Shown here one piece after another: positions 21,222 to 30,629 of a DNA stretch of 32,990 nucleotides. Position 1 is the stretch's first letter, and every line of letters starts with the position of its first letter. The notes below the pieces were generated by a model. The model had not been told where the DNA came from, did no database searches, and worked only from the letters and a program-made list of their open reading frames with translations. The translations under genes and the position numbers were made by a program. Source of the DNA: Parcubacteria group bacterium CG1_02_58_44. GTDB taxonomy: Bacteria; Patescibacteriota; Patescibacteriia; SG8-24. Where the stretch lies: the NCBI GenBank assembly GCA_001872545.1, contig MNWN01000015.1:1-32990 (forward strand), written 5' to 3'.

Positions 21222-23525
21222 ATGATTCTCCAAAAGCTGGAAATGCACGGCTTCAAGTCCTTCGCCGACCGCAAGGTCCTGGAGTTTGTCCAACCGTCGG
21301 GCCAGTCCCGCGGCATCACGGCCATCGTCGGACCGAACGGCTCAGGCAAGTCCAACGTGGCCGACGCAGTCCGCTGGGTTCTGGGCGAACAGAGCACCAA
21401 GCTGCTCCGGGGCAAGAAGGCCGAAGACGTGATCTTCTCCGGTTCGGAGCGGCGCGCCCGGTCCGGCTACGCCGAAGTAGTGCTGCACTTCAGCAACGAG
21501 GCCGGCAAACTGCCGCTCGACATCAGCGAGGTCACCATCGCCCGACGCATCTACCGCGACGGCGAATCCGAGTACCTGATAAACAAGAAGAAAGTGCGTC
21601 TGACCGACGTGCAGCTGCTCCTGGCCCAGGCCAACTTCGGCGCGCGCTCCTACTCGGTCATCGGCCAGGGCATGATCGACAGCATCCTGGTTGCCTCGCC
21701 GCAGGAGCGCAAGGAATTCTTCGACGAGGCTGCGGGCGTCCGGCAGTACCAGCTCAAGCGCCACCAGTCGACGATCAAGATGCAGGCCACCAAGGAGAAC
21801 CTAGGCCAGGCCGAAATGCTGGTTAACGAAATCGAGCCGCGCGTACGGTCGCTCTCGCGCCAAGTCAAACGACTCGAGGAGCGTGACGAACTGCAGAACG
21901 AGCTGCACGACCTGCATCACCAGTACTACGGACAGCTCTGGTCCGAACTTCAGCGGAACATTAACCGCCGGACCGCCGAACTGGGTAAGCGCGAGCAGGA
22001 ATGGAAGGACCGCGAGTCCACTCTGGACGAGGCCAAGCGCGAGCTGTCAAAGCTCGAACGCGAGGAGACCGGCAACGACGCCTTCACCGAGCTGCAGTCC
22101 CGCTTTCAGAAGCTGATGTCCGAAAAGAGCGCGCTTAGGGAACGCGAGCTCCGCGTCCGCAGCCGGATAGAAATCGCCGAGCAGGTCAAGAAACAGACGG
22201 CGACCGCCATGCCGCTTTCCAAGATAATAGAAGGCGTGCGCGGACTGGGCGACCGGCAGGGTCAGGCGATCAAGTCGCTGGAGGCAGCCAAGGATCTCAA
22301 GGTAGCCAAGGCGCTGGTCCCGAACTTCAAGTCAGTGCTCGACGATACGGTCACGCTGGCCGACCGGCTGGAGCGGCCGGCCCCGGAGGTCGAGATCAAA
22401 AAGCCCGAGGCCGATCCGGCGCTGGTCAAGGAACTCGAGGGACTGCGACAGGAGATCGACGCGCTCGAAGCCCAGATCAAGGAGACACAAGGGACCCTCG
22501 GTACCTACAACGACAGCGAACGCAAAAAGAAGGAAAGATTCTTTTCGCTGCAGCGAGTCCTGCAGGAAAAGATTTCGTCGGCGCATTCGCTGGAGCGCGG
22601 GCTGGGCGATATGCGCGTCGAGCTGGCCCGGCTGGAGACGCGACGCGACTCGCTGGAGCAGGAGATGTCAGCCGAACTCGGCGAACGGGCCGAGCGAGTC
22701 AAGTCAGAAATCGCTGCCGGCGGCGAGAAGCCGACTGCCTCGCCCGAATCGCTCCGGCCGCGCATCGAAAAGCTCCGCTACCAGCTGCAGATGATCGGCG
22801 GCATCGATCCGGAAGTGGTCCGTGAATACCAGGAGGCCAACGAGCGCTACACCTACCTGTCCGGACAGATCGGCGACCTGACTAAGGCCATCGCCGACCT
22901 CGAACGGGTGATCGTCGAGCTGGACCAGACCATCAGAACGCGTTCCGAGACCGCCTTCCGCAAGCTGAACCGCGAGTTCGACCGCTACTTCAAGATACTG
23001 TTCGGCGGCGGCAAGGCCGAACTCATCCAGCTGACTGCGGCCCGCGTGCAGAAGGACGACCGGGCCGAGTCGGAAGCCGAGGGCATCGAGGGCGGTGACG
23101 TGGAGATTACCGAAACCGACGGACAGGATGACACCTACATTGCCGGAGTCGACATCACGGCCACGCCGCCCGGCAAGAAGATCAAGCACATAAACATACT
23201 CTCCGGAGGCGAGCGGGCCCTGACATCTATCGCGCTCATCTGCGCCATCATGGTCTCCAACCCCAGCCCGTTCGTGCTGCTCGACGAGGTGGATGCCGCA
23301 CTCGACGAGTCGAACGCCGACAAGTTCGCCAGCATCCTCGGCGAACTCGCGGAGAGGACGCAGTTCATCGTCGTATCGCACAACCGCTACACCATGCGCC
23401 GGGCCAACGTGCTCTACGGCGTGACCATGCGCGACGACGGCACCTCCGACCTGCTGTCGATCAACCTCGAGGAGGTTGACACCTTTAAGGAAGAAGGAAA
23501 GACGAAATCCAAAAAAGCCGCCTGA
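21222..23525 (+). CDS. SMC-type chromosome segregation ATPase, short form without hinge, 767 aa
   Basis: Both ATPase halves are typical of SMC: the N-terminal MHGFKSFADR and Walker A GPNGSGKS (37-44), a QLL-type Q-loop region, and C-terminally the signature LSGGE (660-664), Walker B VLLDE (685-689) and a VVSHN switch. Bacterial SMC is about 1,150-1,200 residues; here about 400 are missing. The coiled-coil arms (about 165-330 and 410-600) are joined by a Pro/Lys/Glu-rich linker around 340-405, with no sign of the glycine-rich hinge domain. It should still form an ATP-gated clamp, but hinge dimerisation would need another solution. The ATG at 21222 is chosen over a TTG at 21150 because homologues start at this M-I-L-Q-K-L type sequence. 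The ABC gene follows 28 nt later. Confidence 0.85.
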   Translation: MILQKLEMHGFKSFADRKVLEFVQPSGQSRGITAIVGPNGSGKSNVADAVRWVLGEQSTKLLRGKKAEDVIFSGSERRARSGYAEVVLHFSNEAGKLPLDISEVTIARRIYRDGESEYLINKKKVRLTDVQLLLAQANFGARSYSVIGQGMIDSILVASPQERKEFFDEAAGVRQYQLKRHQSTIKMQATKENLGQAEMLVNEIEPRVRSLSRQVKRLEERDELQNELHDLHHQYYGQLWSELQRNINRRTAELGKREQEWKDRESTLDEAKRELSKLEREETGNDAFTELQSRFQKLMSEKSALRERELRVRSRIEIAEQVKKQTATAMPLSKIIEGVRGLGDRQGQAIKSLEAAKDLKVAKALVPNFKSVLDDTVTLADRLERPAPEVEIKKPEADPALVKELEGLRQEIDALEAQIKETQGTLGTYNDSERKKKERFFSLQRVLQEKISSAHSLERGLGDMRVELARLETRRDSLEQEMSAELGERAERVKSEIAAGGEKPTASPESLRPRIEKLRYQLQMIGGIDPEVVREYQEANERYTYLSGQIGDLTKAIADLERVIVELDQTIRTRSETAFRKLNREFDRYFKILFGGGKAELIQLTAARVQKDDRAESEAEGIEGGDVEITETDGQDDTYIAGVDITATPPGKKIKHINILSGGERALTSIALICAIMVSNPSPFVLLDEVDAALDESNADKFASILGELAERTQFIVVSHNRYTMRRANVLYGVTMRDDGTSDLLSINLEEVDTFKEEGKTKSKKAA

Positions 23526-23553
23526 CCTATCTCGCGGCCGTCACCGCGACCAC

Positions 23554-25275
23554 ATGCGTTCCTATTTAAAATTCATCCTCCAGGAACTCAAGCCGCATCG
23601 CCGGCTAATTTTCGTCTGCATGCTGCTGGCGACGCTGGGAGCGGTCGTGGATCTGGCCGGTCCGGTGACCATGGGCCGGGGCTTCGACCTGGCCAACGAG
23701 CATGCGACACCGTTGCTCTACGGCGGCGCGATCCTGCTCTGGTTCGCGTTGCACACTGTCGGTGACCTGATCCGGACTTGGGTGGCCAACAGCGGCGGGC
23801 TGGGCGTCGGCAACCTGGTCTCGACCTCATTCGTCGCCAAGGCCGCCGCCCGCATCATCGACAAGCCGCTCGAATTCCACTACGGACAGAAGATCCAGGA
23901 GCTGATGGAGCGGGTCGGCAACTTCCGATGGTCCCTGGACGCATTCCTGAACGCCGGTCTGTTCGACCTGGTACCGTCGCTACTGGCGCTCTTCGGCATC
24001 CTGATCTATCTGTTCGTCATGAACTGGACGATCGGCCTGACTATACTGACCGGACTCGTCGTCTACATCGTCTTTTCCGGCCGAATGACCGTCTATTCGC
24101 TCGAGACTCGAAGGGCCTGGAATAAGGCCGACGGCTCGTTCATCAACGTCATCCACGATGCGATCAGAAACATCCTGCTGGTCAAGTCAACGACCAACGA
24201 GTCAGCCATCGCCAGACGCGTCACCAAGAAAAGGAGGGAAGTCATGTCGGCTGTCGAGCAGGACATACGCATCTCCAAGACCATGCTCAACGGTCAGAAC
24301 CTGATCGCCGCGCTGTCCATGGCCGGAACACTGACACTGTGCGTGCACGGACTGGCGAACGACCGCCTGACCATCGGTCAGACATCAACTCTGATCGCCT
24401 TCACCTTCACCATCTTCGGCTACCTACGCGCCGTCCAGTGGCAGTTCAGGACCTATCTCCGGTCGATCGCCGACTGGCAGGCCATCATGCCGGAGCTCGA
24501 AAAGCCCGGCGAGGACCTGAAGACCGGACGAAAGATCGACCTGATGGGCGAGGTCGAATTCCGCGACGTGCACTTCCGCTATACCGATGACCGACCGGTG
24601 CTCGAAGGCATCGACTTCCGCGTCCCGGCCGGAACGCGCGTAGCCGTGGTCGGCGAGTCCGGCGAGGGCAAAACCACGCTCGTCGACCTGCTCGGACGCT
24701 ACCTGATGCCGCAGGCCGGACAGGTGCTGGTCGACGGCCAGGATGTCCAGGGCCTGAACCTACTCTCGCTCCGCTCGCAGATGGCCTACGTACCTCAAGA
24801 TCTGACGCTGTTCCATGAGTCGCTACAGGACAACATTCGCTTTGGCCGTCCCAAGGCCTCCGACAAAGAGGTGCTGACGGCGGCCAAGCGGGCCGGACTG
24901 ACCGACCTGATCAAGAAGCTACCCGACGGACTCGACACCCAGGTCAGCGAACGCGGACTGAAACTTTCCGGCGGTGAGCGTCAGCGCGTAGCCATCGCCC
25001 GAGCTTTCCTGCGCGAACCACAGATACTCATACTCGACGAGCCAACAGCTCACCTAGACAGCAAGACCGAGGCGGCGATCCATCTGTCGCTCGGCAAGCT
25101 CATGGCCGGACGAACGGTTTTCGTCATCGCCCACCGCCTCAAGACCGTGGCCGACGCTGACCTGATCCTGGTGTTACACCAAGGTCGCGTGGTCGAGACC
25201 GGAACTCACGCGCAACTGGCCGCCCGACCGGACAGCGTTTATGTCTCGCTACTTCGGGCTCAGGGTTTGGCTTAA
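23554..25275 (+). CDS. ABC exporter half-transporter (MsbA/ABCB-like), 573 aa
   Basis: A fused membrane-ATPase half-transporter that should dimerise to export a lipid, peptide or drug. The transmembrane domain (about 15-320) has six helices. The nucleotide-binding domain has Walker A GESGEGKTT (367-375), a Q-loop near VPQD, signature LSGGERQ (471-477), Walker B ILILDE (491-496) and H-loop IAHRL. All catalytic elements are present. The frame opens at 23476 inside smc, but the ATG at 23554 is the natural N-terminus; its start is 28 nt after the smc stop, so the two are probably cotranscribed. No Shine-Dalgarno sequence is present. The substrate is unknown. Confidence 0.92.
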   Translation: MRSYLKFILQELKPHRRLIFVCMLLATLGAVVDLAGPVTMGRGFDLANEHATPLLYGGAILLWFALHTVGDLIRTWVANSGGLGVGNLVSTSFVAKAAARIIDKPLEFHYGQKIQELMERVGNFRWSLDAFLNAGLFDLVPSLLALFGILIYLFVMNWTIGLTILTGLVVYIVFSGRMTVYSLETRRAWNKADGSFINVIHDAIRNILLVKSTTNESAIARRVTKKRREVMSAVEQDIRISKTMLNGQNLIAALSMAGTLTLCVHGLANDRLTIGQTSTLIAFTFTIFGYLRAVQWQFRTYLRSIADWQAIMPELEKPGEDLKTGRKIDLMGEVEFRDVHFRYTDDRPVLEGIDFRVPAGTRVAVVGESGEGKTTLVDLLGRYLMPQAGQVLVDGQDVQGLNLLSLRSQMAYVPQDLTLFHESLQDNIRFGRPKASDKEVLTAAKRAGLTDLIKKLPDGLDTQVSERGLKLSGGERQRVAIARAFLREPQILILDEPTAHLDSKTEAAIHLSLGKLMAGRTVFVIAHRLKTVADADLILVLHQGRVVETGTHAQLAARPDSVYVSLLRAQGLA

Positions 25276-25338
25276 AAAAGCTGGAAAATCTGAAGTCAGA
25301 TCTTACCTTGTACCTTTGCTGTCATTCTCTTCTTTAAA

Positions 25339-25416
25339 TGTCGTCCCGGACTTGATCCGGAACTCGGAAGCAAAAAAGAGTACTGTCGTCCCGGCCTCCG
25401 AGCCGGGACCCAGAAG
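25339..25416. repeat. Intergenic palindromic repeat cluster 4
   Basis: Two half-units of the CCCGG/CCGGG repeat in tandem, one with loop ACTTGAT and one with CCTCCGAG, with no CTGGATCCC half. Confidence 0.85.
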
Positions 25417-25456
25417 CAAAATAGAAAAAGCTAAGAATCAAGATTTGACCCAACGA

Positions 25457-25485
25457 TTGACAAGACCACACAGAATCGGTATTCT
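25457..25485 (+). promoter_or_regulatory. Promoter of the orphan gene at 25536
   Basis: Perfect TTGACA (25457-25462), 17-nt spacer, TATTCT (25480-25485). Predicted 5' UTR is about 44 nt. Confidence 0.75.
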
Positions 25486-25502
25486 CTTTAGTCCAGATCA
25501 TT

Positions 25503-25530
25503 CTGTCTCTCATAGAGACAGAGAAGGAGG
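25503..25530 (+). promoter_or_regulatory. 5' UTR hairpin followed by a strong Shine-Dalgarno sequence
   Basis: CTGTCTCT (25503-25510) pairs perfectly with AGAGACAG (25514-25521) across CAT, 2 nt before AAGGAGG (25524-25530). The ATG is 5 nt further on. The stem could stabilise the mRNA 5' end or gate ribosome access. Confidence 0.6.
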
Positions 25531-25535
25531 AGAAA

Positions 25536-25985
25536 ATGGACTTCGTGAACGGGTCAAGCCAGATGCCGATCGGATTCTCCGAGTCAGCCGGCGGAAAAAA
25601 GATCGAACAGCTCATGGAGCTGCTACAGGAGCTGATCCTAGGCGGATCTTGGCTCAATAGACTCGGAATTATCGAAAGGACAAGGGCGGCCAGGCTGCTG
25701 AGCAACTGTCTGCAGCACTTCCAACCCGGCCAGTCTCACGGCGACTGCTTCTATTGTCTGGTCGACGGCGGCGATTGCGACAGTGTCATCTTCACGGTGA
25801 CCGAGCCGCATCAGACGGTCCTAGATGGAGAGGATGCAGGAGAACCGATCGCCGTGCTTCTCGTTCATTTGAGGAGCTCGAGTCGCTGCGTAGGCTACCG
25901 GACGATCCGCGTCCACGCCGACGGTCGAGTGCTCGAGGTCCACTACGACCCGACCAACGCTCCCTTCCCAAAGGGATCAATTTAA
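25536..25985 (+). CDS. Orphan small protein, 149 aa
   Basis: I do not recognise this protein. An N-terminal helical region (KKIEQLMELLQELILGG…, about 21-60) precedes a Cys-bearing stretch (CFYCLVDGGDC, near 72-82) and a beta-rich C-terminal half (VIFTVTEP, IAVLLVHLR, YRTIRVHADGRVLEVHYD). There is no signal peptide. It has a consensus promoter, a leader hairpin, a strong Shine-Dalgarno sequence and a terminator, so expression is likely to be considerable. The stop is TAA. Confidence 0.65.
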   Translation: MDFVNGSSQMPIGFSESAGGKKIEQLMELLQELILGGSWLNRLGIIERTRAARLLSNCLQHFQPGQSHGDCFYCLVDGGDCDSVIFTVTEPHQTVLDGEDAGEPIAVLLVHLRSSSRCVGYRTIRVHADGRVLEVHYDPTNAPFPKGSI

Positions 25986-26018
25986 ATTGATTAACACTTC
26001 GACCGAGATCTCTGTTAC

Positions 26019-26049
26019 AAACAGCCCCCATCGTCGAGGGTTGTTTCTC
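26019..26049 (+). terminator. Terminator of the orphan gene at 25536
   Basis: AAACAGCCC (26019-26027) pairs with GGGTTGTTT (26038-26046, one G-U) and is followed by a CT-rich tail. Confidence 0.6.
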
Positions 26050-26060
26050 TTCTCCAGACC

Positions 26061-26089
26061 TTGACTTCCCAGGCCGGCCGAGGCACAAT
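26061..26089 (+). promoter_or_regulatory. rpsP promoter
   Basis: TTGACT (26061-26066), 17-nt spacer, CACAAT (26084-26089). The predicted leader is about 110 nt. Confidence 0.6.
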
Positions 26090-26137
26090 GTCCTCCGACT
26101 GAATCCCAAGAAGCTGCAAGCCGCCCACCGGGGCGCA

Positions 26138-26172
26138 GGACAGCGGGAAGCCTCTCACTTCCCTCCCTGTCC
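26138..26172 (+). promoter_or_regulatory. Hairpin in the rpsP leader
   Basis: GGACAG + GGGAAG pairs with CTTCCC + CTGTCC, with small internal bulges, 36 nt before the ATG. It may be an autoregulatory site, which is inference. Confidence 0.5.
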
Positions 26173-26208
26173 GACCGATTCGTCGCTAAATCCAACCACC
26201 CTAGACAA

Positions 26209-26649
26209 ATGCTAGTCATCAGACTTTCGCGTGTCGGCAAAAAGAAACGGCCATCCTACCGCATCGTAGTCCAGGACCGCCAGCGCGATCCGTGGGGCAC
26301 CTCGGTCGACATCGTCGGCAACTACAACCCGCTGACCTCGCCGTCCACTGTCGTCTTCAAGGAAGATCGCATCAAGCACTGGCTCGAGAAGGGCGCCCAG
26401 CCCTCGGCCACCGTCCATAACCTGTTGGTGACGGCCGGACTGATGAAGGGTTCCAAGGTCAAGGCCACGACCCACGACCGCCAGGACAGACCGGTCGCTA
26501 AGGAAGAACCGAAGAAGACCGAAGCTCCGGCGACGGAGGCGGCGGCAAAACCGGAAACCAAGACCGAAGAGACTCCGACGGTGACCGAAAAGCCGCCTGC
26601 AGAAACTCCGGCCGCCGAAGAACCCAAGGCCGAAGAGCCGGCGCAATAA
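26209..26649 (+). CDS. rpsP: 30S ribosomal protein bS16 with an acidic tail, 146 aa
   Basis: A 30S subunit assembly protein. The first 80 residues match bS16: VIRLSRVGKKKRPSYRIVV, DRQRDPWG, IGNYNP-like IVGNYNPLT, and the RIKHWLEKGAQPSATVHNLL helix. The remaining 66 residues form a low-complexity tail of Glu, Pro, Ala, Thr and Lys, absent in the roughly 80-residue E. coli protein but frequent in other phyla. It has its own promoter, structured leader and terminator. khpA and trmD follow as in the classic rpsP-khpA-rimM-trmD cluster, but rimM is missing and each gene is transcribed separately. No Shine-Dalgarno sequence is seen. Confidence 0.95.
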   Translation: MLVIRLSRVGKKKRPSYRIVVQDRQRDPWGTSVDIVGNYNPLTSPSTVVFKEDRIKHWLEKGAQPSATVHNLLVTAGLMKGSKVKATTHDRQDRPVAKEEPKKTEAPATEAAAKPETKTEETPTVTEKPPAETPAAEEPKAEEPAQ

Positions 26650-26679
26650 ACCGAGCCGGATCGAACCAAAAGAAGAACC

Positions 26680-26709
26680 AAAAGGACAGGCCCAAAGCTT
26701 GTCCTTTTT
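26680..26709 (+). terminator. Terminator of rpsP
   Basis: AAAAGGACA (26680-26688) pairs with TGTCCTTTT (26700-26708) and continues into a T-run. Confidence 0.88.
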
Positions 26710-26711
26710 GA

Positions 26712-26740
26712 TTGACGAAACTACGTCCCCTAGATATGAT
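26712..26740 (+). promoter_or_regulatory. khpA promoter
   Basis: TTGACG (26712-26717), 17-nt spacer, TATGAT (26735-26740). The roughly 100-nt leader contains GTCCC/GGGGAC (26749-26766) and TCTCT/AGAGA (26771-26785) stems. Confidence 0.75.
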
Positions 26741-26847
26741 CGCAACAGTCCCGAACTAATGGGGACGATGCTCTCTACACCAGAGACATCAGCTAACTAC
26801 TGAAGGCACGGCCCCACCGGGAGGGCAGCCGAGCCGAAATATCAGTT

Positions 26848-27207
26848 ATGTCAGAAGAGTTCTTCGATCGTGAATTTGTAGAATACGTAGTTAAGGCCAT
26901 CGTCAACCATCCGGGTGATGTTCGGGCCGAGCGCTCCATCGACGAGCGGGGCGTCCTGATCACGCTGTACGTGAACCCCGAAGACATGGGCTATGTCATC
27001 GGCAAGTCCGGACAGACCGCCCGTTCGATCCGCACCCTGCTCAAGATCGTCGGCGCCAAGAACAACGCCCGCGTGAACCTCAAGATCTACGAGCCGGAAG
27101 GCAGCCGCAAGTTCCCGTCCGCAGTCCCCGCCCAGTCGGCCCCACCGGCGCCGGCCTTCGACGAGGACGAGGATATCGACACTTCAGCCGTCGATCTCAA
27201 GATCTAG
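26848..27207 (+). CDS. khpA: KH-domain RNA-binding protein KhpA-like, 119 aa
   Basis: A small KH-domain protein, in other bacteria a partner of KhpB that binds many RNAs and affects cell division and envelope. The single KH domain covers about residues 8-85 with the G-x-x-G loop GKSG at 52-55 in GYVIGKSGQTARSIRTLL. The family is normally about 75-80 residues; here an extra Pro/Ala-rich and acidic tail (DEDEDID) extends the C-terminus. Its place after rpsP supports the assignment. It has a separate promoter and terminator, ends in TAG and has no Shine-Dalgarno sequence. Confidence 0.88.
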   Translation: MSEEFFDREFVEYVVKAIVNHPGDVRAERSIDERGVLITLYVNPEDMGYVIGKSGQTARSIRTLLKIVGAKNNARVNLKIYEPEGSRKFPSAVPAQSAPPAPAFDEDEDIDTSAVDLKI

Positions 27208-27233
27208 TTCAACAGACGACCAAATTCCCGGAC

Positions 27234-27263
27234 AAAAAGGCTCCGCCCAGTGCGGGGTCTTTT
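27234..27263 (+). terminator. Terminator of khpA
   Basis: GGCTCCGC pairs with GCGGGGTC (with G-U pairs) across a 5-nt loop and is followed by TTTTG. Confidence 0.7.
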
Positions 27264-27368
27264 GATACCAGAAAGGATGACAAATTTAAAAGTCATGCAG
27301 TTTCCTTCTCTCTTAAGAGAGCTTCATGTCGAGCATTACCAAATCATCACTATTCCCTTTTTATCTCC

Positions 27369-27752
27369 TGTCGCCCCGGACGAGGACTCGGCTTGCCCGC
27401 CATAGCTTTAGCGGAGGTGGGGACCCAGAGGCGATGATGACGGATCGAATTCTGGATCCAAGCTCAAGGCCGGGATGACATGATCTTTAAAGACTGCCTT
27501 CTACCCACTTTGTCAGTCCCGGCCCCTTTCACTTTGTCGCACCGGACTTGATCCGGGGCCCAGAAGTGGCCATAACGGATCGAATCCTGGATCCAGGATA
27601 CAACTCGCTGCACTCGCGGTTCCGGGATGACAATTGTTGATGGAGTCGTCCTTAAACACCTTTGTCGCCCCGGACTTGATCCGGGGTCCAGAAGCAGCCT
27701 TGCCGGCACTGGATCCCGGACAGACCTCACTCCGCTCGGTCTTCCGAGACAA
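27369..27752. repeat. Intergenic palindromic repeat cluster 5
   Basis: About six half-units, starting near 27369, 27451, 27534, 27585, 27660 and 27708. The first has its loop enlarged by about 40 nt containing its own GC-rich stem. The 27585 copy has the AACTCG/CGGTT nested loop. It separates khpA from trmD, where rimM would be expected. Confidence 0.85.
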
Positions 27753-27784
27753 TAAGCTTGACCTGCCACCAGAAAAGCGTAATC

Positions 27785-27793
27785 TGCTATAAT
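27785..27793 (+). promoter_or_regulatory. Extended -10 promoter of trmD
   Basis: TGC-TATAAT, a perfect extended -10. The predicted start of transcription at about 27800 is only about 3 nt before the ATG at 27803, so the mRNA is nearly leaderless. An upstream TTGACC at 27758 is 24 nt away, too far for a -35. Confidence 0.7.
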
Positions 27794-27802
27794 TTCGGCG
27801 AT

Positions 27803-28528
27803 ATGCCTAAAATGACCCACAAAAAAGAAAAGAAGCTCCGCTTCGACATCGTCTCCATCTTCCCTCAGATGTTCGAGAGCTATTTCGGCGAGTCAATTAT
27901 CGCCCGAGGCATCAAACAGAAACTGCTCGACATTCGGCTGCATGATCTGCGCCGCTGGTCCGAGGGTCGTCATCGCCGAGTGGACGACCGACCGTTCGGC
28001 GGCGGACCGGGCATGGTGATGATGGTCGGACCGTTCTATCGGGCCATCAAATCGCTCCGACTTCGCAATCGCCAAAAGTCGCGCGTTATCCTGATGTCGG
28101 CCAAGGGCCGGCGCTTCACCCACCGCGAGGCGATCCGGCTGGCCAAATACGACCGGCTGGTGCTGCTCTGCGGCCGTTACGAAGGCGTGGACGAACGGGT
28201 CGCCAAACATATCGCCGACGAGGAGCTGTCGATCGGCGACTTCGTACTGACTGGCGGCGAGCTGGCGGCTATGGTGGTGGTCGATGCGGTTTCGCGGCAA
28301 ATTCCCGGTGTGCTGGGCAAGGAAGAGTCACTGAGCCAGGAATCCCATGTCGAGGAAGGAGTGACCGAGTACCCGCAGTACACCCGTCCGGCCGACTTCT
28401 CTCCGATTTGTGGACAGCACTGGCAAACACCCAAAATTTTGCTGTCTGGTGACCATCAAAAAGTCGAAACTTGGCGTCAGGAAAAAGCACAAGAAGCATC
28501 AAAAAAACTTCAAACGAAAAACAGATAA
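27803..28528 (+). CDS. trmD: tRNA (guanine-N1-)-methyltransferase TrmD, 241 aa
   Basis: Methylates G37 of tRNAs reading CNN codons using S-adenosylmethionine, preventing frameshifting. The SPOUT core is clear: FDIVSIFPQMFESYF near 14-28, DDRPFGGGPGMVM at 61-73, the cofactor-knot CGRYEGVDER at 123-132, SIGDFVLTGGELAAM at 143-157, and YTRPADF near 193. An upstream TTG-initiated frame from 27758 is rejected because it begins before the promoter -10 box. The C-terminus ends in a Lys-rich stretch. It is a single unit just upstream of the rRNA gene. The start codon has no Shine-Dalgarno sequence. Confidence 0.95.
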   Translation: MPKMTHKKEKKLRFDIVSIFPQMFESYFGESIIARGIKQKLLDIRLHDLRRWSEGRHRRVDDRPFGGGPGMVMMVGPFYRAIKSLRLRNRQKSRVILMSAKGRRFTHREAIRLAKYDRLVLLCGRYEGVDERVAKHIADEELSIGDFVLTGGELAAMVVVDAVSRQIPGVLGKEESLSQESHVEEGVTEYPQYTRPADFSPICGQHWQTPKILLSGDHQKVETWRQEKAQEASKKLQTKNR

Positions 28529-28715
28529 TCTCCAATCCTGGCCCATGCAGATCTGGTCGAATCCGATGATTCGCAAATCACACGATATCCACAACTGCAT
28601 TTCCGGCTGACTATGCCGACCCTAAAAACACCCAAAAAAATATCACTCAAAAAGCATTTTTTAGGCCAAAATAAGCCATAAATAGACAACGACGCCCAAA
28701 CGGCTCATAAACCTC

Positions 28716-28743
28716 TTGACAGCCCAGCGAAAATCCATATACT
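28716..28743 (+). promoter_or_regulatory. 16S rRNA promoter
   Basis: Perfect TTGACA (28716-28721), 16-nt spacer, TATACT (28738-28743). The predicted start at about 28750 is some 200 nt before the mature 16S end. Confidence 0.75.
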
Positions 28744-28750
28744 TACGGAC

Positions 28751-28818
28751 GGAATTCAACAATCGGATTCCTTAATAAAAACGCTTGAAATCGAGTCGTT
28801 TTTTTCTTCAGTCCGATT
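28751..28818 (+). promoter_or_regulatory. Attenuator-like structures in the rRNA leader
   Basis: AAAACGCTTG (28778-28787) pairs with CGAG-T-CGTTTT (28792-28802) and continues as a long T-run, a terminator lying between the promoter and the 16S gene. Two rival pairings flank it: GGAAT/ATTCC (28751-28755 with 28767-28771) and AATCGGA/TCCGATT (28761-28767 with 28812-28818). They share bases, so they could switch. Confidence 0.55.
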
Positions 28819-28835
28819 CTGGGTCCAGGAACTTT

Positions 28836-28923
28836 GACAATGTGAACGAGACAACCCAACACAATTGGGTCCCGGACCTTCGGGTTCGGGGGAACTAGGA
28901 AAGTCTATTTCCTCACTTCAGTT
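28836..28923 (+). promoter_or_regulatory. 5' strand of the 16S precursor processing stem
   Basis: GACAATGTGAACGAGACA (28836-28853) is perfectly complementary to 30561-30578 beyond the 16S 3' end. GAACTAGG (28892-28899) matches 30553-30560, and TTTCC/CACTTCA (about 28908-28920) matches 30539-30549. Two internal hairpins (ACCCAA/TTGGGT and a CCCGGAC/GTTCGGG stem) lie between. The long duplex is the expected RNase III processing site. Confidence 0.85.
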
Positions 28924-28952
28924 GAGTAGTCCGACGTTTCGTCGGACAACTT

Positions 28953-30456
<1,504 letters not shown>

Positions 30457-30538
30457 AAGGAGAACACTACATCTCGAATGGGGATGAAAGCTCCTAGGTC
30501 GAATCGATCGTGCCGTAAGGGCGCATCGAGGACAACAA

Positions 30539-30578
30539 TGAAGTGGAAACTACCTAGTTCTGTCTCGTTCACATTGTC
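30539..30578 (+). promoter_or_regulatory. 3' strand of the 16S precursor processing stem
   Basis: TGTCTCGTTCACATTGTC (30561-30578) pairs with 28836-28853, CCTAGTTC (30553-30560) with 28892-28899, and TGAAGTGGAAA (30539-30549) with the leader bases just before mature 16S. Confidence 0.85.
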
Positions 30579-30587
30579 CAAGCCGAC

Positions 30588-30614
30588 AAAACGCGCCCGA
30601 AAGGACGCGTTTTT
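30588..30614 (+). terminator. First rRNA terminator
   Basis: AAAACGCG (30588-30595) pairs with CGCGTTTT (30606-30613) and is followed by further T. It comes right after the processing stem. Confidence 0.85.
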
Positions 30615-30629
30615 GGTCTGTAAAAAACT

